Source: Sacculina carcini
Taxonomy: Eukaryota > Arthropoda > Thecostraca > Sacculinidae
Reading direction: 5' to 3'
DNA: 64,000 nt
Assembly (NCBI GenBank): GCA_916048095.2
Contig: OU696583.1
Span: 2,579,001-2,643,000 of the forward strand
Below are positions 38,817-50,024 of the stretch, piece by piece. Numbering within the stretch: position 1 is the first letter of the stretch; each line of letters starts with the position of its first letter. The notes below the pieces were generated by a model that was given only the letters and a program-made list of their open reading frames with translations, searched no databases and was not told the DNA's origin. The position numbers were made by a program, and so were the translations under genes.

Positions 38817-39556
38817 AGCCGTGGTCACACGATGGCAATTGTTGACCAAGCCAACTGTTGGCCAAGCCAATCGTTGGCTTGGTCAACAATTGTCTCGAAA
38901 ACCGAAGTTGAACATGTTCAACTGTTCAAGCCAATTGGCCTGCATTTCAGCCGTTTGCCTCAAGAGGGCGCTACGTTGCCGTGCAATGAACGCGCAGTGT
39001 CACGCTGAAAATGATAGAATTCTCGCGCAAGGCGAATATTCGATCCTCGGTTTTTCACCACATGGCGCTGAAGCAACGCGTGCAGTGAATTCAACTCAGT
39101 TTTAGGGATTTTGATGTGTTGTATGTTTTTGTGTTCGTTTTATTGTGCTAATTTTTGTCATGATGAGGTGGAATCTGTAATATAATATTTGTATAACTTA
39201 CGTTAATGTTTGGTACATTACTAGATTAAATTTTGATAAATAGATATATAAGCAAAAATATATAAATGCTGTAGAATATGTTTACATATGCATATTATAC
39301 GATCAGAATATATTTATGATCTGTACATTCAAGAATACACCTGGATTTAATCAAAATTCAAATGGTATAGTCAGGAGAGATAAATAAACCACACCGACGT
39401 ACTCTGCACCACATCTATTGGCTTGGACAATTACTGGCCTCGTGTGACCACTCGCAAGCCAATTGTTGGCCAAGCCAACGATTGTCCGCTACAAGCCAAC
39501 AGTTGGCTAGGCCAATCGTTGGCTTGGCCAACAATTGGCCTCGTATGACCACGGCT
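38817..39556. mobile_element. Harbinger-like MITE with compound inverted repeats
   Basis: The left end AGCCGTGGTCACACGA and the right end, complement of TCGTATGACCACGGCT, form terminal inverted repeats. Perfect TAA flanks at 38814-38816 and 39557-39559 fit the 3-bp TWA duplication known for PIF/Harbinger. The arms (38817-38905 and about 39420-39556) are built of iterated AAGCCAAC/GTTGGCTTGG palindromic blocks, so each arm also folds on itself. The interior is about 500 bp, with no ORF that I can support. Confidence 0.75.
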
Positions 39557-39981
39557 TAATAGTCATACTTGAGAACAGTAACAAAAGTTATCTGAAATAC
39601 TACTGATGAAAAGTTTGAATTTCGGGCGGGCTTATTGGACCATGCTGGTAAAAATCTTGTATTTCATGTCTGAAAAGTGGCATGGTCTTAATGCACAGAT
39701 GGACTTAATGGCCGATACTTAAGCTATGTTGCAACACTCTCCCTACAGAGGAGCCTCCATACCACACACACCACTCTCCTGCAGCTAGTGCGTGCGCCAG
39801 AAGCGGTCATTCCAATTAGGTACGCGCAAATTCGTCTTTGACACTTTCACTTTCGGTCTACGCTCAATTAGTGCGATTTTAGCATGGAGTCTGTGTGACG
39901 AATTGTGCGGTTGCACGTAGATTGGTACACTGCAGAAGCACCTGTTTGAAATATTCACCACTCTTGTTGCGCGCACTAGAG

Positions 39982-40246
39982 CAGTGACTCTTAACCTGCT
40001 TTCTCTGATTCCCCCCACTTCTCAATGAGCCATCTCTTCATTTTTCACACAACAGCGCTGATGAATTCAATAAATTCAGTTGCTAAATCAAAGTAAATGT
40101 CAATAAGTCATTAGAAACAAAAATAAACGAATGTGAATTGATAAGAACACACATAGTTGTCCTATTCTGTCCGACCTTTAGCTTGCCACTTGGCAACTCT
40201 TCCATTCTCTACCAGTGGGGAATTCCTCACAGGTTAAGAACGACTG
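39982..40246. mobile_element. hAT-type MITE, CAGTGGTTC family, 265 bp
   Basis: The ends CAGTGACTCTTAACCTG and CAGGTTAAGAACGACTG are inverted. Flanks CACTAGAG and CGCTAGAG are an 8-bp target duplication with one mismatch and resemble the known hAT target preference (nTCTAGAn). The same family and the same 265-bp length occur at 50025-50289. Confidence 0.85.
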
Positions 40247-40315
40247 CGCTAGAGCGTTCAACAATCTGAAATTCTCAAATTACCCATAAAAACTGAGCTT
40301 GTATATGTCCTAAAC

Positions 40316-40659
40316 CAGTGATCCCAAACCTGTGTGGTACACGATGGTCTTCCATGTGGTACGCGGAACACTTTCGGGGTCATGAATAATGACACCAGGA
40401 TATGATTTCCGATGTGTTGTGAGTGAAGTAATGTCCCTCATTGACCAGCTGGTGGAGAAGAAGCAGATACAGTCCTCACATTGGGTTGTTTAAATCGAAT
40501 TTGTGCGTTCTACCTGTACAATTCTGTAAATTTAGTGATATCTGATCGAATTGGGGTTTCTATGGAATCAAGTGATACACGGCGACTGTACGGGACTTTC
40601 ATGTGGTACTCGATCTCAACAAAGTTGGGCGCCACTATGCTTAACAACGGGTTTCACTG
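40316..40659. mobile_element. Probable hAT-like MITE (CAGTGATCCCAAACC end)
   Basis: The left end CAGTGATCCCAAACC faces a right end GGGTTTCACTG. The flanking 8-mers TCCTAAAC and TCTAAGAT only weakly match. Other than the termini I see no coding content. Confidence 0.45.
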
Positions 40660-40833
40660 TCTAAGATTGTGGGTACCTTGAAAAGATGCAGTAACACTGG
40701 TCTATGCTGCCTAATGCCCTAGTAAACTGTACTGACATATATTAAAATTCCACAGTCAATCAGTGATATCTGTCCTTATTAATGTATGAATGTTATTTAT
40801 GTATATCGTCTTTTTGAGCTTCTTTTTTCGCAC

Positions 40834-40987
40834 CAGTGGCGGTGCCAGGTTTTTTCCGGCGGCGGCTGACGAAGGGGCTCAGGAAAAAGAGGGGGTTTGG
40901 CGAGACATGAGGAACTACACTCGAACTGCTCATGGTCAGAATTTTTGGGGAGCTGAGGCACATTTGAGAGAGAGCTTCAGCCCCTAG
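40834..40987 (+). mobile_element. CAGTGGCGGCGCCAG-family MITE, copy B (truncated)
   Basis: The left end CAGTGGCGGTGCCAGG is present, and GGCGAGACATGAGGAACTAC is shared with the copy at 49430. The right terminus is not found, and similarity fades near CTTCAGCCCC. Confidence 0.6.
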
Positions 40988-40989
40988 AT

Positions 40990-41823
40990 ACTAGATGCTT
41001 TCTAGATACTACGCGCAATACAATGCAATGCACATCTCCGTGCAATCCCCGCTGCAAGGTGATGTCTTGCAATGTCTGCGCACCCCATGTTGATCGAGGA
41101 AGACGCCGTCACTATGCGGCAGGGCTCAACACCAGTCAGGCATACCAATTTGGCCCGTGGGTCGCTGCCTGCTGCTACAGTGACAAGCCCATGAGATAAC
41201 ACGAGGTCACAGACATCCCCAACAAGGAAGAGAGCGAAAAGAGTTGTGGACCCCCGAGGATATTACTGAATTTTCCTACATCATGGAGAATCGCTCCGCA
41301 ATGAAATTCTACATCAAGCTCTACATCAAAAGCTGATGGGATTGCAAGAGAAACTGGAGTGATTAACACAAAAATCACAACGCTACTTGTAGTCAGAATA
41401 AGTTGAATCAGAAGTTCAGCCAGAAATAATTGCAAGTTCTTTCTCGAGTTGCTGAAATCGGCTGAGAATTTATGGATCAAAGTAGCAGAAAAGAAGTTGG
41501 TAAAACACGTTCAGCATCAACCAACCGTTTCAATCTCGGTTTCCGACAACAACGAAAAAAGGACTCTCGCGTGCAGGCACCCGTCCGTCCAAGGTCGTCT
41601 ACTGAGACTGCTGGAGTGACACCTCGTCAAGTCTACATGACAGCCACACAGCGGGACCTCCATTCAGCGGTTATATTTTAATTACCGGCGCTCGTGCATG
41701 ATCATTCAATGCGCCGCCGTCTTACTGAAACCCTCGGCCTGCTAGATATGTGCTTCGCTCACGAATACCACTTATTCAATTAGTCTGCATTGGTTGTTGT
41801 GTTTGTATAAGCACAGATGAATT
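40990..41823. other. Intergenic stretch without a recognised gene
   Basis: Bases 41175-41480 hold a 101-codon frame (- strand) with a hydrophobic middle section, but no start context, splice signals or family motif support it. The GC content is higher than in the flanks. I leave it uncalled. Confidence 0.35.
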
Positions 41824-42085
41824 CACTGGGGGTTCCAGAGGGGGGAGGGGGGGCTCAGAGTACTGAAACTCCCCCAAAATGTTTCCATCAACTCCTCATA
41901 ATCTAAAAGAGGTTCACTAAAAGAGGTCAACGAAAATGTGCTCCGTATATTTGGTTTATATATGAACATTATCGCAAAGACGTTGCATAATGATGCATGT
42001 ACATGACTGATCGCTCCTAAAATTCAGTCCCCCCCAAAAAAATTCATTCAGCCCCTCCCAAAATTGCACTCTGGATCCGCCACTG
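41824..42085. mobile_element. hAT-like MITE, second copy of the 34068 family
   Basis: The ends CACTGGGGGTTCCAGA and TCTGGATCCGCCACTG are inverted. Flanks GATGAATT and GATAAACT match at 6 of 8. The interior shares ATGTTTCCATCAACTCCTCA and CATAATGATGCATGTACATG with the 34068 copy and carries extra C-rich sequence before the right end. Confidence 0.75.
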
Positions 42086-42431
42086 GATAAACTCGACATT
42101 TAGGTAGCATCATTGTCCAGTCGGTATTAAAACCAGATGCTGTAGAAGTACACGTGGCTCAAAGATAGATTTAATATGGTTAAATATTACTCGGGCCATG
42201 CTTTCCAGTAAAAATTGTCAACTCAAAATAATCACAAATAAGTGTCAAATTTAGAGAAAAAAAATATTCATCCTATAGTAGGATTTTAATTCATAAAAAT
42301 ATAATTATTACTATTTCAATATTATCTGCTTGAACTGTTGTTGATTTCGAAGCTGAGTTATTAACACCTTTCTTGAACGCAAGCAATTCCATTCAAGCCA
42401 GAACAATTTACACCAATTCAATCCTAGCATT

Positions 42432-42632
42432 CAGCTCCTTGGTTAATGGCTCAATGGTTAGGCGCTGAATTCTCGTGTCAGAGGTTCGCGGTTCGAATCC
42501 TGGCCCAGGTTCGTTCATCAACACCTCCGCTTGAGTCCACTGGGGGTCACTACTGTAAATGGGCTCACAGTGGGACACGCCATATAGTCTAAACTGGCTG
42601 GTGCGCGAAACTAAAAACTAAAAAATCTAAAT
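42432..42632 (+). mobile_element. tRNA-derived SINE
   Basis: An A box TGGCTCAATGG (42447-42457) and B box GGTTCGAATCC (42490-42500) are spaced 33 bp apart as in tRNA genes. The anticodon arm and the acceptor stem do not pair properly, so this is not a functional tRNA. The body has GTCCACTGGGGGTCACTACT and ACTGTAAATGGG, reminiscent of the central motif in the SINE at 34509-34823. The tail is A-rich (AAAAACTAAAAAATC). Confidence 0.65.
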
Positions 42633-42709
42633 CTGCCGGTTTGAAAACCGTTTTGAAAAACGTCAATATATTTTAGTGGGAAAATTACAGCATCTCTAAA
42701 CACCCAGAT

Positions 42710-43003
42710 CAGTGGTTCCCAACCTTTTCGATAAACCTTTTAAAAGTTCCCGGCACCCATATATGAAAATACATATTTAAAATTTCCGGTGTTTTCATTA
42801 TATTCTTTTTTATCTTGGACATTTTGCATCGGCGTAACAACACCCTATACCTAGATATGAAAATTTTCTTTGCACTGATCCTCCTATTACAAAAAATGTT
42901 ATTATAATACAAATATGCAATATTTTCCCCTGAATTTTGGCGGCATCCTCAAAAGATGTCACGGCGCCCCTTGCTTCCGCGGCACAACGGTTGGGAACCA
43001 CTG
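42710..43003. mobile_element. hAT-type MITE, CAGTGGTTCCCAACC ends
   Basis: Near-perfect 15-bp terminal inverted repeats CAGTGGTTCCCAACC and GGTTGGGAACCACTG bound a 294-bp non-coding element. The flanks ACCCAGAT and GTCTAAAT differ by transitions only, so a decayed 8-bp duplication is plausible. The interior differs from the 265-bp family, so it is a separate member. Confidence 0.8.
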
Positions 43004-43072
43004 GTCTAAATACTCACTGCAATCGTGTTAGTGTATTTGTGTTGGCGTTTGTTTGAGCGGTACTGTTAAATG

Positions 43073-43330
43073 TATGTCTGGTTGTGTGTACGTGTGTGTG
43101 TGCGCAGTGTGTTCACGACTGTAGAATAGGGTGTATGTGCATGCGTGTGTTCATGTGATGTTTCGAGTGATCGGTGTTTATAGAACTGCTTGCTATGTGT
43201 ATGTATGTATTGTTCTGTGTATGTATGTATGTATGACTGTATGTATGTTGACTGTATGTATGACTGTATGTATGTTGACTCTATGTATGTGTGTATGTAT
43301 GACTGTATGTATTGTTGGCAACTACAAGAC
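43073..43330. repeat. TGTA/TGAC-type compound microsatellite
   Basis: Iterated TGTATGTATGACTGTATG sequence, with a TG tract at 43084-43103, lies just before the 5' truncation point of the next retrotransposon fragment. Confidence 0.8.
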
Positions 43331-43364
43331 AAACAATATCGCATAAATTAGACACACAAAAGTC

Positions 43365-44491
43365 ATTTTGTGACGAGCATGGGATGGCGATAAATGAGAA
43401 GAAAACAATTTGAGTTTGTCATTGGTGGAACAGAACGTGATGCTGAACCACTACGGCTGGACGGGCTTGTGATCAGCTCCTGCAAACAATCTACTTACCT
43501 GGGCTTCCTTACCATTCACCAACGACGGCTCGACGTCGTCTGCGATTAGAGCGCACGCTAAGGGCAAGATGGGGCACGTACTGAAATTTATAGCTTTTGT
43601 CACTAAGAATAACGACGTCCCTTTTTTGCTGAAGCGCAGAGTGTTTGATGCCGCTCTTACGTTGACGCTACTGTACGGATGTGAGTCATGGGCTGGAGGT
43701 AGCCTGAAGCCTGTGACAAAACTATACAACTGGACTTTGAAACAACTGATGGGCGTCAGAAAATCAACACCGAGCATTGTATGTTACACAGAGAAGGGTT
43801 GTCCGGGTTTTTTATATGCTAAAGCGGTAGCCGAGAGGTCTGGCATGACGGATGATCCATTGATGTTGTGTCTGGATGCTGTTGAGAAAGCGAGCACAGA
43901 CACGAGTAGGAGAATTGAAGGATTCGTGAATTCCACAGTGCCGTCCATAAATGAGGTTATGTCCACTGTACACAAGCGTGTCACGACAGCAGGCGGATCT
44001 CGGAGTGTTGCGTACCGAGATATGAACCCCAGTTTCTCGGAGCGCCGTGTGTACAGAGATCGACATACAGTAGAAGACCGTTATAGGACGGCATTCACTC
44101 GTTTCCGGGTGTCTGCACATAGATTGAGCATCGAGACGGGAAGATGGAATCGAAGAGGAAGGGGTCGTCTACCGAGGGATGAGCGCTTGTGCATATGCGG
44201 AGCAATGCAAACGGAACATGTTGTGGAGGACTGCCCTGTCTCAAGATGCGTCCGAGAAGTGAATGAATAAGATGGACGAGTTATTTAGCGGGAAATATCC
44301 CCATCACGTCCCATGTAAGATTATTTATGATATTTTGAACTTATATGTATGAATCAACGTATGAATGAATGTATGAACGAATGTCTCTATATATATATGT
44401 GTGTGTATGGACTGCAGTACGTTTGAGTATGTATGTTTAGAAGTGTTGTATTTTGTGCACTGTGGTCAATAAATCATCTATCTATCTATCT
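43365..44491 (+). pseudogene. 5'-truncated, frameshifted non-LTR retrotransposon (RT C-terminal part)
   Basis: The longest frame (43569-44270, 233 codons) carries LLYGCESW at about residues 34-41, a typical landmark after the reverse transcriptase palm. Near its end is a zinc-knuckle-like segment CICGAMQTEHVVEDC, followed by a stop. Upstream, MAINEKKT and CKQSTYLG are readable in other frames with stop codons, so at least two disruptions exist and the element is dead. The 3' untranslated part runs to AATAAATCATC and then a (TATC)n tail at about 44474-44491. Short tandem tails of this kind are known for several LINE clades. I do not assign the clade. Confidence 0.8.
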
Positions 44492-44585
44492 GTGTGCGTG
44501 TGTGTGTGAGAGTTTAAAATTGACAAGCAAAACCAACTGGACATGGGCAAAAATATCGAACTTCCTCGGCTGAAAATCACACCTG

Positions 44586-44586
44586 T

Positions 44587-44648
<62 letters not shown>
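44586..44648. repeat. (TG)n microsatellite
   Basis: About 63 bases of almost pure TG. The overlapping Cys-Val ORFs are artefacts. Confidence 0.95.
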
Positions 44649-44649
<1 letters not shown>

Positions 44650-44899
44650 GCTCGAAATGCGACGAACATATTATGTGCGCATCCAATCGGAGCGTAGAAT
44701 ACCCAGTCAACGTTTCAGTCATTTGGCACATTCTTCAAGGTCATGTCGAGGTCATGCGTTGCGTGTGTGTGTTTACACTATCACACAAAAATCCACGACA
44801 GCTTTGCACCGAATGTTCAACCACATACACACACACGCACATGTTAACTGGACAATTTAATATCGCATGTACTGAGGCAAAAATCAAATTAACCAGCGC

Positions 44900-45430
44900 A
44901 TGTAGAAATTGGGTGTAAAAATGGGAGATTGGAGTTTTCAAAACACCTCTTTCTCAGCTTCTCGCATAAGCACACGAATATATGGAAACTTGATATTTAT
45001 GTGGGCATATGTTCAGAATGTCATTCACTTATGAAAATTAGACTTAAACATATGCCAAATTTGATTTCAATAGACACACTTAAGTGACCGGATTTCATTC
45101 TATAAAACAAGATGTTAGAATACTTTTTTTAAACAATTTGTCTAGAACTATTTGCTAAAAAAATTTATGCAAACACATTTTATATATTTAATAAATATAA
45201 AAAATACAATAAAATAAAATAAAATGGAAAATAAAATAGAAAAATAAGTATAAAATAAATTTGGCTGGTATCCGCTTATAAAAAGTCGTCAAAACTAGCC
45301 ATAATATATGCTTTAGTATGCTTATAATTTAAGTATATACATATTATAATAAAGTATATATTATAAAACAAAATACAAGTATAATATAATCTCAAATATA
45401 ACTTATATATAAATGCAAAACAGTGTACGT
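44900..45430. other. AT-rich spacer
   Basis: No gene is seen. AT-rich direct repeats such as ATAAAATAAAAT occur at 45200-45240, and TATAATA-rich sequence follows up to the next TG tract. Confidence 0.5.
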
Positions 45431-45431
45431 T

Positions 45432-45444
45432 CGTGTATGCGTGT

Positions 45445-45484
<40 letters not shown>

Positions 45485-45553
45485 TGTGTGTGTGTGTGTG
45501 GTGTGCGCGTGTGGTGCGCGCGTATGTGTGTGTGTGTGCGCGCGCGCGTGTGT
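45432..45553. repeat. TG/CG compound microsatellite
   Basis: A TG tract with CGCGCG interruptions (near 45540) consists of alternating purine-pyrimidine, a composition that favours Z-DNA. Confidence 0.9.
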
Positions 45554-45734
45554 GCCGTGTATGAATCCAACGAAACTGGTAAATATTCTATTAAATATTT
45601 AAGTATTTCCGGTCTGTATTTCAATTATCTGTGTCTCGCAGTATCCCATCTTTCCCGCATGCAGAGTGTGTAAGGGGTCGCCTGATGTAGTTTATAACAC
45701 TCTCGTTTTTGTTCACGTCACCTTGCTGGGTTTT

Positions 45735-45736
<2 letters not shown>

Positions 45737-45805
<69 letters not shown>

Positions 45806-45826
45806 GTGTGTGTGCGTGTGTGTGGC
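45737..45826. repeat. (TG)n microsatellite
   Basis: About 90 bases of TG with two CG interruptions near the right end. Confidence 0.95.
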
Positions 45827-46330
45827 AATAATGCAAATGCTAATCATATAGACAACAGAATCGACATAACTAAATACAATACAATTTGATACGCGATTTT
45901 TTATTTTAAGTACGCAATATACCTTGATTATCTTATTATTTCATTGATAAAGTAATTTATTGAAAAAAGCACATTATTAAAATAGATTATTAATAACAAA
46001 TTAGTGAAGTAATAATATATTGATTCGCTCACTGTGTTAAACTATCAAATATTTTATTAAGAACAAATTTTTTTTGAGTCTGTCTAGATTTCAGTAACGT
46101 GTTATGTAATCAAAATTTCCATCAATAGCATCGCCTCAATGCAATAACAATAATTAGTTAAAATTTCAGTTAGCAATACCATCATTGTGCTGACAGACTT
46201 CACTATACACCAACCCACAAACAATAAAACCAACTCACACACACACATACACACACACACACATGTATATTCATGTGAAATCCTTTGTGTAAACAAGCCA
46301 AAAGCTATGTCGTGTGGTATATGAATGGGA

Positions 46331-46428
46331 CTCGAGTTAGGCAGCTATGAGATTCGCCTCGAGCGATATGAGCTCACATGACCCGGGCGGCTCTATAAAA
46401 GGCGGCGTTGACATGCAGTTGGCTCATT
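46331..46428 (+). promoter_or_regulatory. TATA-box promoter of the Arg/Met-rich peptide gene
   Basis: TATAAAA at 46394-46400 is followed 32 bp later by TCATT (46424-46428), which fits the arthropod initiator. The predicted start site is A46426, giving a 73-base 5' untranslated region before ATG at 46499. Two CTCGAG palindromes (46331-46336, 46358-46363) lie upstream and could bind a bHLH-type factor. The local rise in GC (GGGCGGCTC just before TATA) contrasts with the AT-rich surroundings. The spacing is seen directly; function is inferred. Confidence 0.6.
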
Positions 46429-46498
46429 CGTGAACGGTACGTGCACCAGCGTGTGTGTGCAGCTCTGACAGCTTTGGTTTCACTTTGAACTGCCGAAA

Positions 46499-48275
46499 AT
46501 GGTCAGTGGCTTCGTGCCATGTGAGATGTTTTGTCATTTTTTTTCGTCAAAGTATAACCAGAGTAAGACAGTATAAGCCTTATTGCGAGCGTGCACTAAA
46601 TCTTCAAGTATTTGAAACGCCAATATTAACAACACAGGCATAACAAATAAAAGTTTAGTTTTCTGATAAAATAATATTCATTAATTTCATTTAAAAAATC
46701 AACCCAATAAAATCAACTCAAGTCAAATTAGACGAAATCAAAGAGATTAAAACTCTTATAGCTGCCTAAGTATCGATTTATTGATAAAAAAACGAAACAT
46801 ATTAAGCTGAAATAAACACCAATTGTTCACAGCCAAAAACATTACAATCAAGCAGTAATTTACGTAATTACCACTTGATTAGCATTTACGTAATTACCAC
46901 TTGATTAGCATTTACGTAATTACCACTTGATTAGCATTTCCCTTATCACAGGTTATCCCATATTAATCACAGGTGTGGTGTGAACTATTGTCAGGTGAGC
47001 GGCTCGGGCAGGTGTTTGATAGTGGGTCTTGTTGTGCTAGCGACTGTGTTCAGCTGTTGTTGTGCGCAACGATCAAGACCAGTCCAACAGCCAGCCTCTA
47101 GACAAAGAAGACCGCAGTCCTTGCCCATCGAAAACTTCATGCACAGCATGGTGGACGTCAGCATGGTATGATTAAAAATATTTGCAAGCATTCAGAATGT
47201 TACGATTTCACCGTTTACAAGTGAATTTTTCAAAATTGAAAATAAATTATGTCTTTTCACTTTTGTAAAATTGAATTGTAAATGGTGTTAAAATATATTT
47301 CTCCCCAAAAGCAGACACCACAAAAAGAGAAGAAAATAATTAAAAACGGCATTCACATTGAATTTTCTTTATAAATACACAATATTGGGGAGCATCAATT
47401 TTGTATAATGACTTGAAGTATCAGATAAAATTGTATGCAAAAAACAAGGACAGAGTGCAGGAAAATATAACAAAACACAGAACACACCGTGACAAAAAGC
47501 CACCAATAATTACCAAACTGCTAATCAGCTAATGATAACAATCTCAGACATTATTGTACTCCCGAATTCCCTGCCTTGTACAATGACTTAACTTAATTTT
47601 TCATAGTTTTTGTATAATAATAGTATAATTTATATATATATTATATATTATTTTTATATATTATAATAGTATAATGTAGTATCATTTTTTATGGTAATAT
47701 TTTTTTGTAGTTGAGCTATAATTCACCTGTGTAGCAATAATGAGAAAAATACAAATTGGTGTTAAATCGCTGATTGAATTAAATTAATAATGTATGATTG
47801 TCAATTGCATTGTCGTTTTATTGTAATTTGTAAAAGTGCTAATGAATTTCAATTTGTATTTGGTGTGGTATTATCCTCTGATTATGATTTCGCGTGATTT
47901 GTTTTCGCATTCTTACTTATGGTGCCCCATGTGTATGTGTATGTGTTTGCTTATGTATGTGTGTGTGTATGTCTCTGTGTGTGTGTGTGTGTGTGTGTGT
48001 GTTCCTATGTGTGCATTATGTGTTCTTACTGTTGTCCCATGTTTATCTCCATAGTTGTGTTTGCCTTTTTCATTTTGTCGCGCTTCTGTACATATTAGCG
48101 CAACAACTAATACATTGATTGACTAATTGATTGGTCGTATTTGGCCCAGATTCCTCTGCATATGATAGCGCGAGGTGGTCGCATGATACAGCGCAACATG
48201 GTCATGCCGCTGATGAGAAGAACCCGTATGTTGATGAGGCCCGCCCGACTGCGGGGCCGGTATTTCTACTATTAG
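46499..48275 (+). CDS. Putative secreted Arg/Met-rich 99-residue peptide (three exons)
   Basis: I do not recognise the family. The model joins 46499-46501 (ATG alone), 46995-47165 and 48150-48275; all junctions are phase 0. Acceptors are TTGTCAG and GGCCCAG. Donors are GTCAGT (weak at +3) and GTATGA. The product has a signal peptide (hydrophobic core about residues 8-24, CLIVGLVVLATVFS then CCC) with likely cleavage after Ala25, leaving an N-terminal Gln. A furin-like SRQRR lies at 36-40. The 74-residue mature part has 15 Arg and 10 Met but only two acidic residues (E47, D55), and it ends GRYFYY. Such composition fits a cationic secreted or antimicrobial-type peptide or a peptide precursor, but that is inference. 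A TATA promoter lies 98 bases upstream of the ATG. A further strong donor (AAAAG/GTAAGT at 48351) suggests a spliced 3' untranslated region. No AATAAA was found nearby. Confidence 0.5.
46859..46936 (+). repeat. 26-bp minisatellite in intron 1 (three copies)
   Basis: TTTACGTAATTACCACTTGA plus TTAGCA is repeated three times without visible change, just upstream of the acceptor of exon 2. Each unit contains the palindrome TACGTA. Confidence 0.9.
47927..48003. repeat. TG microsatellite in intron 2 of the Arg/Met-rich gene
   Basis: Compound TGTA/TG tract about 150 bp before the exon 3 acceptor. Confidence 0.9.
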
Positions 48276-48351
48276 AAATAGCAGGTACCTGGCGCATACA
48301 CTTGCTTCAGTCATACGAAACCTGTTGATTCAATTGAAAAGCTGTAAAAGG

Positions 48352-49429
48352 TAAGTAACAGCTTAGAACCAAAGCAAAAATATAGATAAATTCTGTCAAA
48401 TTTGCTTGTTGAGGAATATAATACTTTTTATGATGAATAACGTTATTCATTGCTATAAACAAAAATTCCATAATTTTTGCTTAAAAATTCAATGGTCTCA
48501 AATACACATACACCTTGCTATAGATTGATCAAACGGTCGTATGCTTTCCAGATGTCACGGTATAAAGGGTTTCGTTGTGCATGTTTCGGCTATTCGTTAG
48601 CTCACCATCAAGAAACACCTCAACTGGCCGAAATGAGATTTCAAGAATATTTTCTATTTATTATTGAGCATGTTCTATCGTTCAATTTGTGTTTGTGTTT
48701 TTTACTCTGAACTGACACACCCACTGTTCCACGTGGATACACTCTCATATATTGACAATGTCCTCTGTTTTCTGACATCGCTTCATCTTAGCTGTGCAAA
48801 CATGCCACTTTCGCAATACAACCACATGCTCTCGAAAGTGTTTCACTCTCAACCCGGCGACCACGTGATAATTTGCCAGTGATATATGAGGCCAGATGAA
48901 ACGAGACCGAAATTCACCTTGTGAACGTAGACGCGACGTGATTTATACCGCTTGATGTAGCGGTGTGTTACGAGCACTGAGACTGCCGGGCAGCCTATCA
49001 TGAGTGGCATCATGAAACTGTTGTGCCCGTGCAACATTGCATCGTTGCAACAGTGGCTGGGAAACAACTGTTCGTCGTCGATGTGACGCAACTGCGGTCG
49101 GCGGCGCTGCCTCCACAGCCAGCAACACCACGCCGCTAACGACCCACTCAATTACCAGCTGGGAGTGGAGCGTGTGACCGAGCCGCGCAGGCTATCGCAG
49201 ACTACATATTCAGGACAGCAGCGGTCCGGGGCGACAGCCGCAGACACAACACTAAACGCTCGTAAAGCCAGCTCATTGAGTCGCTTTAACGGGCCAAGGT
49301 CGTGTTGAATCGCTGGAGAGAACGGCGTCACGCCTGACAACGTCCAATCACTGCTCGCAATGACACAACGACACCTTGACAATCGGCACAGCCACCAGGA
49401 ACAGTATGTTCCTCAGCGCGACCATGGTC
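48352..49429. other. Intergenic stretch, no gene seen
   Basis: Frames at 48477-48710 and 48849-49382 are short and without motifs. The GC-richer part 48930-49370 shows no recognisable domain on either strand. Confidence 0.4.
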
Positions 49430-49629
49430 CTATACTTTGCGCCAGGATTTGTCTGGTGGATGGGCTGAGGGGAACTAAGGAAAAATATGCGGGACATGAG
49501 AAACTGCACTCCGAAATGTCCATGGTCAGGATTTTTGGGGAGTTCAGGGGGCTGGAAATTTTTTGGATTGAAGTTGCAGTCCCTCTAAGCCTCTAGTCTT
49601 CCTTGAGTCCCCCCTTGGCGCCGCCATTG
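49430..49629 (+). mobile_element. CAGTGGCGGCGCCAG-family MITE, copy C
   Basis: GCGCCAGGATTTGTCTGG near the left end, GGGACATGAGAAACTGCACT and CCATGGTCAGGATTTTTGGG in the middle, and GCGCCGCCATTG at the right end match copies A, B and D. The left TIR is degraded. Confidence 0.6.
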
Positions 49630-50024
49630 CTGAATTGTATGAGCGCTAGAGGGAGACACATTTGATTTTTAATCACATGCAAATTGCGCAATTTATGCGT
49701 CATCACGACAGACAAATGCTGAATCACTCCGCTTACTGTTGGAGTCGAGTATGAAGTGATTCGTCAGGCGGAACGCTGCATTGTCTAGCTGTAATGTCTG
49801 GGCTGTTATGGGGACAAAGACCACATCGTCTCAATAGACCACAGCGCAACCGTAATGAGAAGTAAATGCTGTAATGGGCCCGACACGACACACCTGACAC
49901 AACGCCGCCAATGAGGAAGCAAAGAGACAATGAAAAGCGAACATCCGGCCTATGCTGATATCATGAATCTAAAAACAAAACGGTGATTGAATTTCCTCAG
50001 CGGAGCAGCATGAATGCTATAGAG

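Noticed and set aside
41175-41480. 101-codon frame with a hydrophobic segment
   Set aside because: No start context, no splice sites, no family resemblance, and adjacent frames are comparable.
42440-42512. Functional tRNA gene
   Set aside because: A and B boxes are present, but the anticodon and acceptor stems do not fold correctly and a SINE body with A-rich tail follows.
46455-46643. 62-codon ORF downstream of the TATA box
   Set aside because: It does not start with ATG, lacks a signal peptide or motif, and a different frame gives the well-phased three-exon secreted gene.
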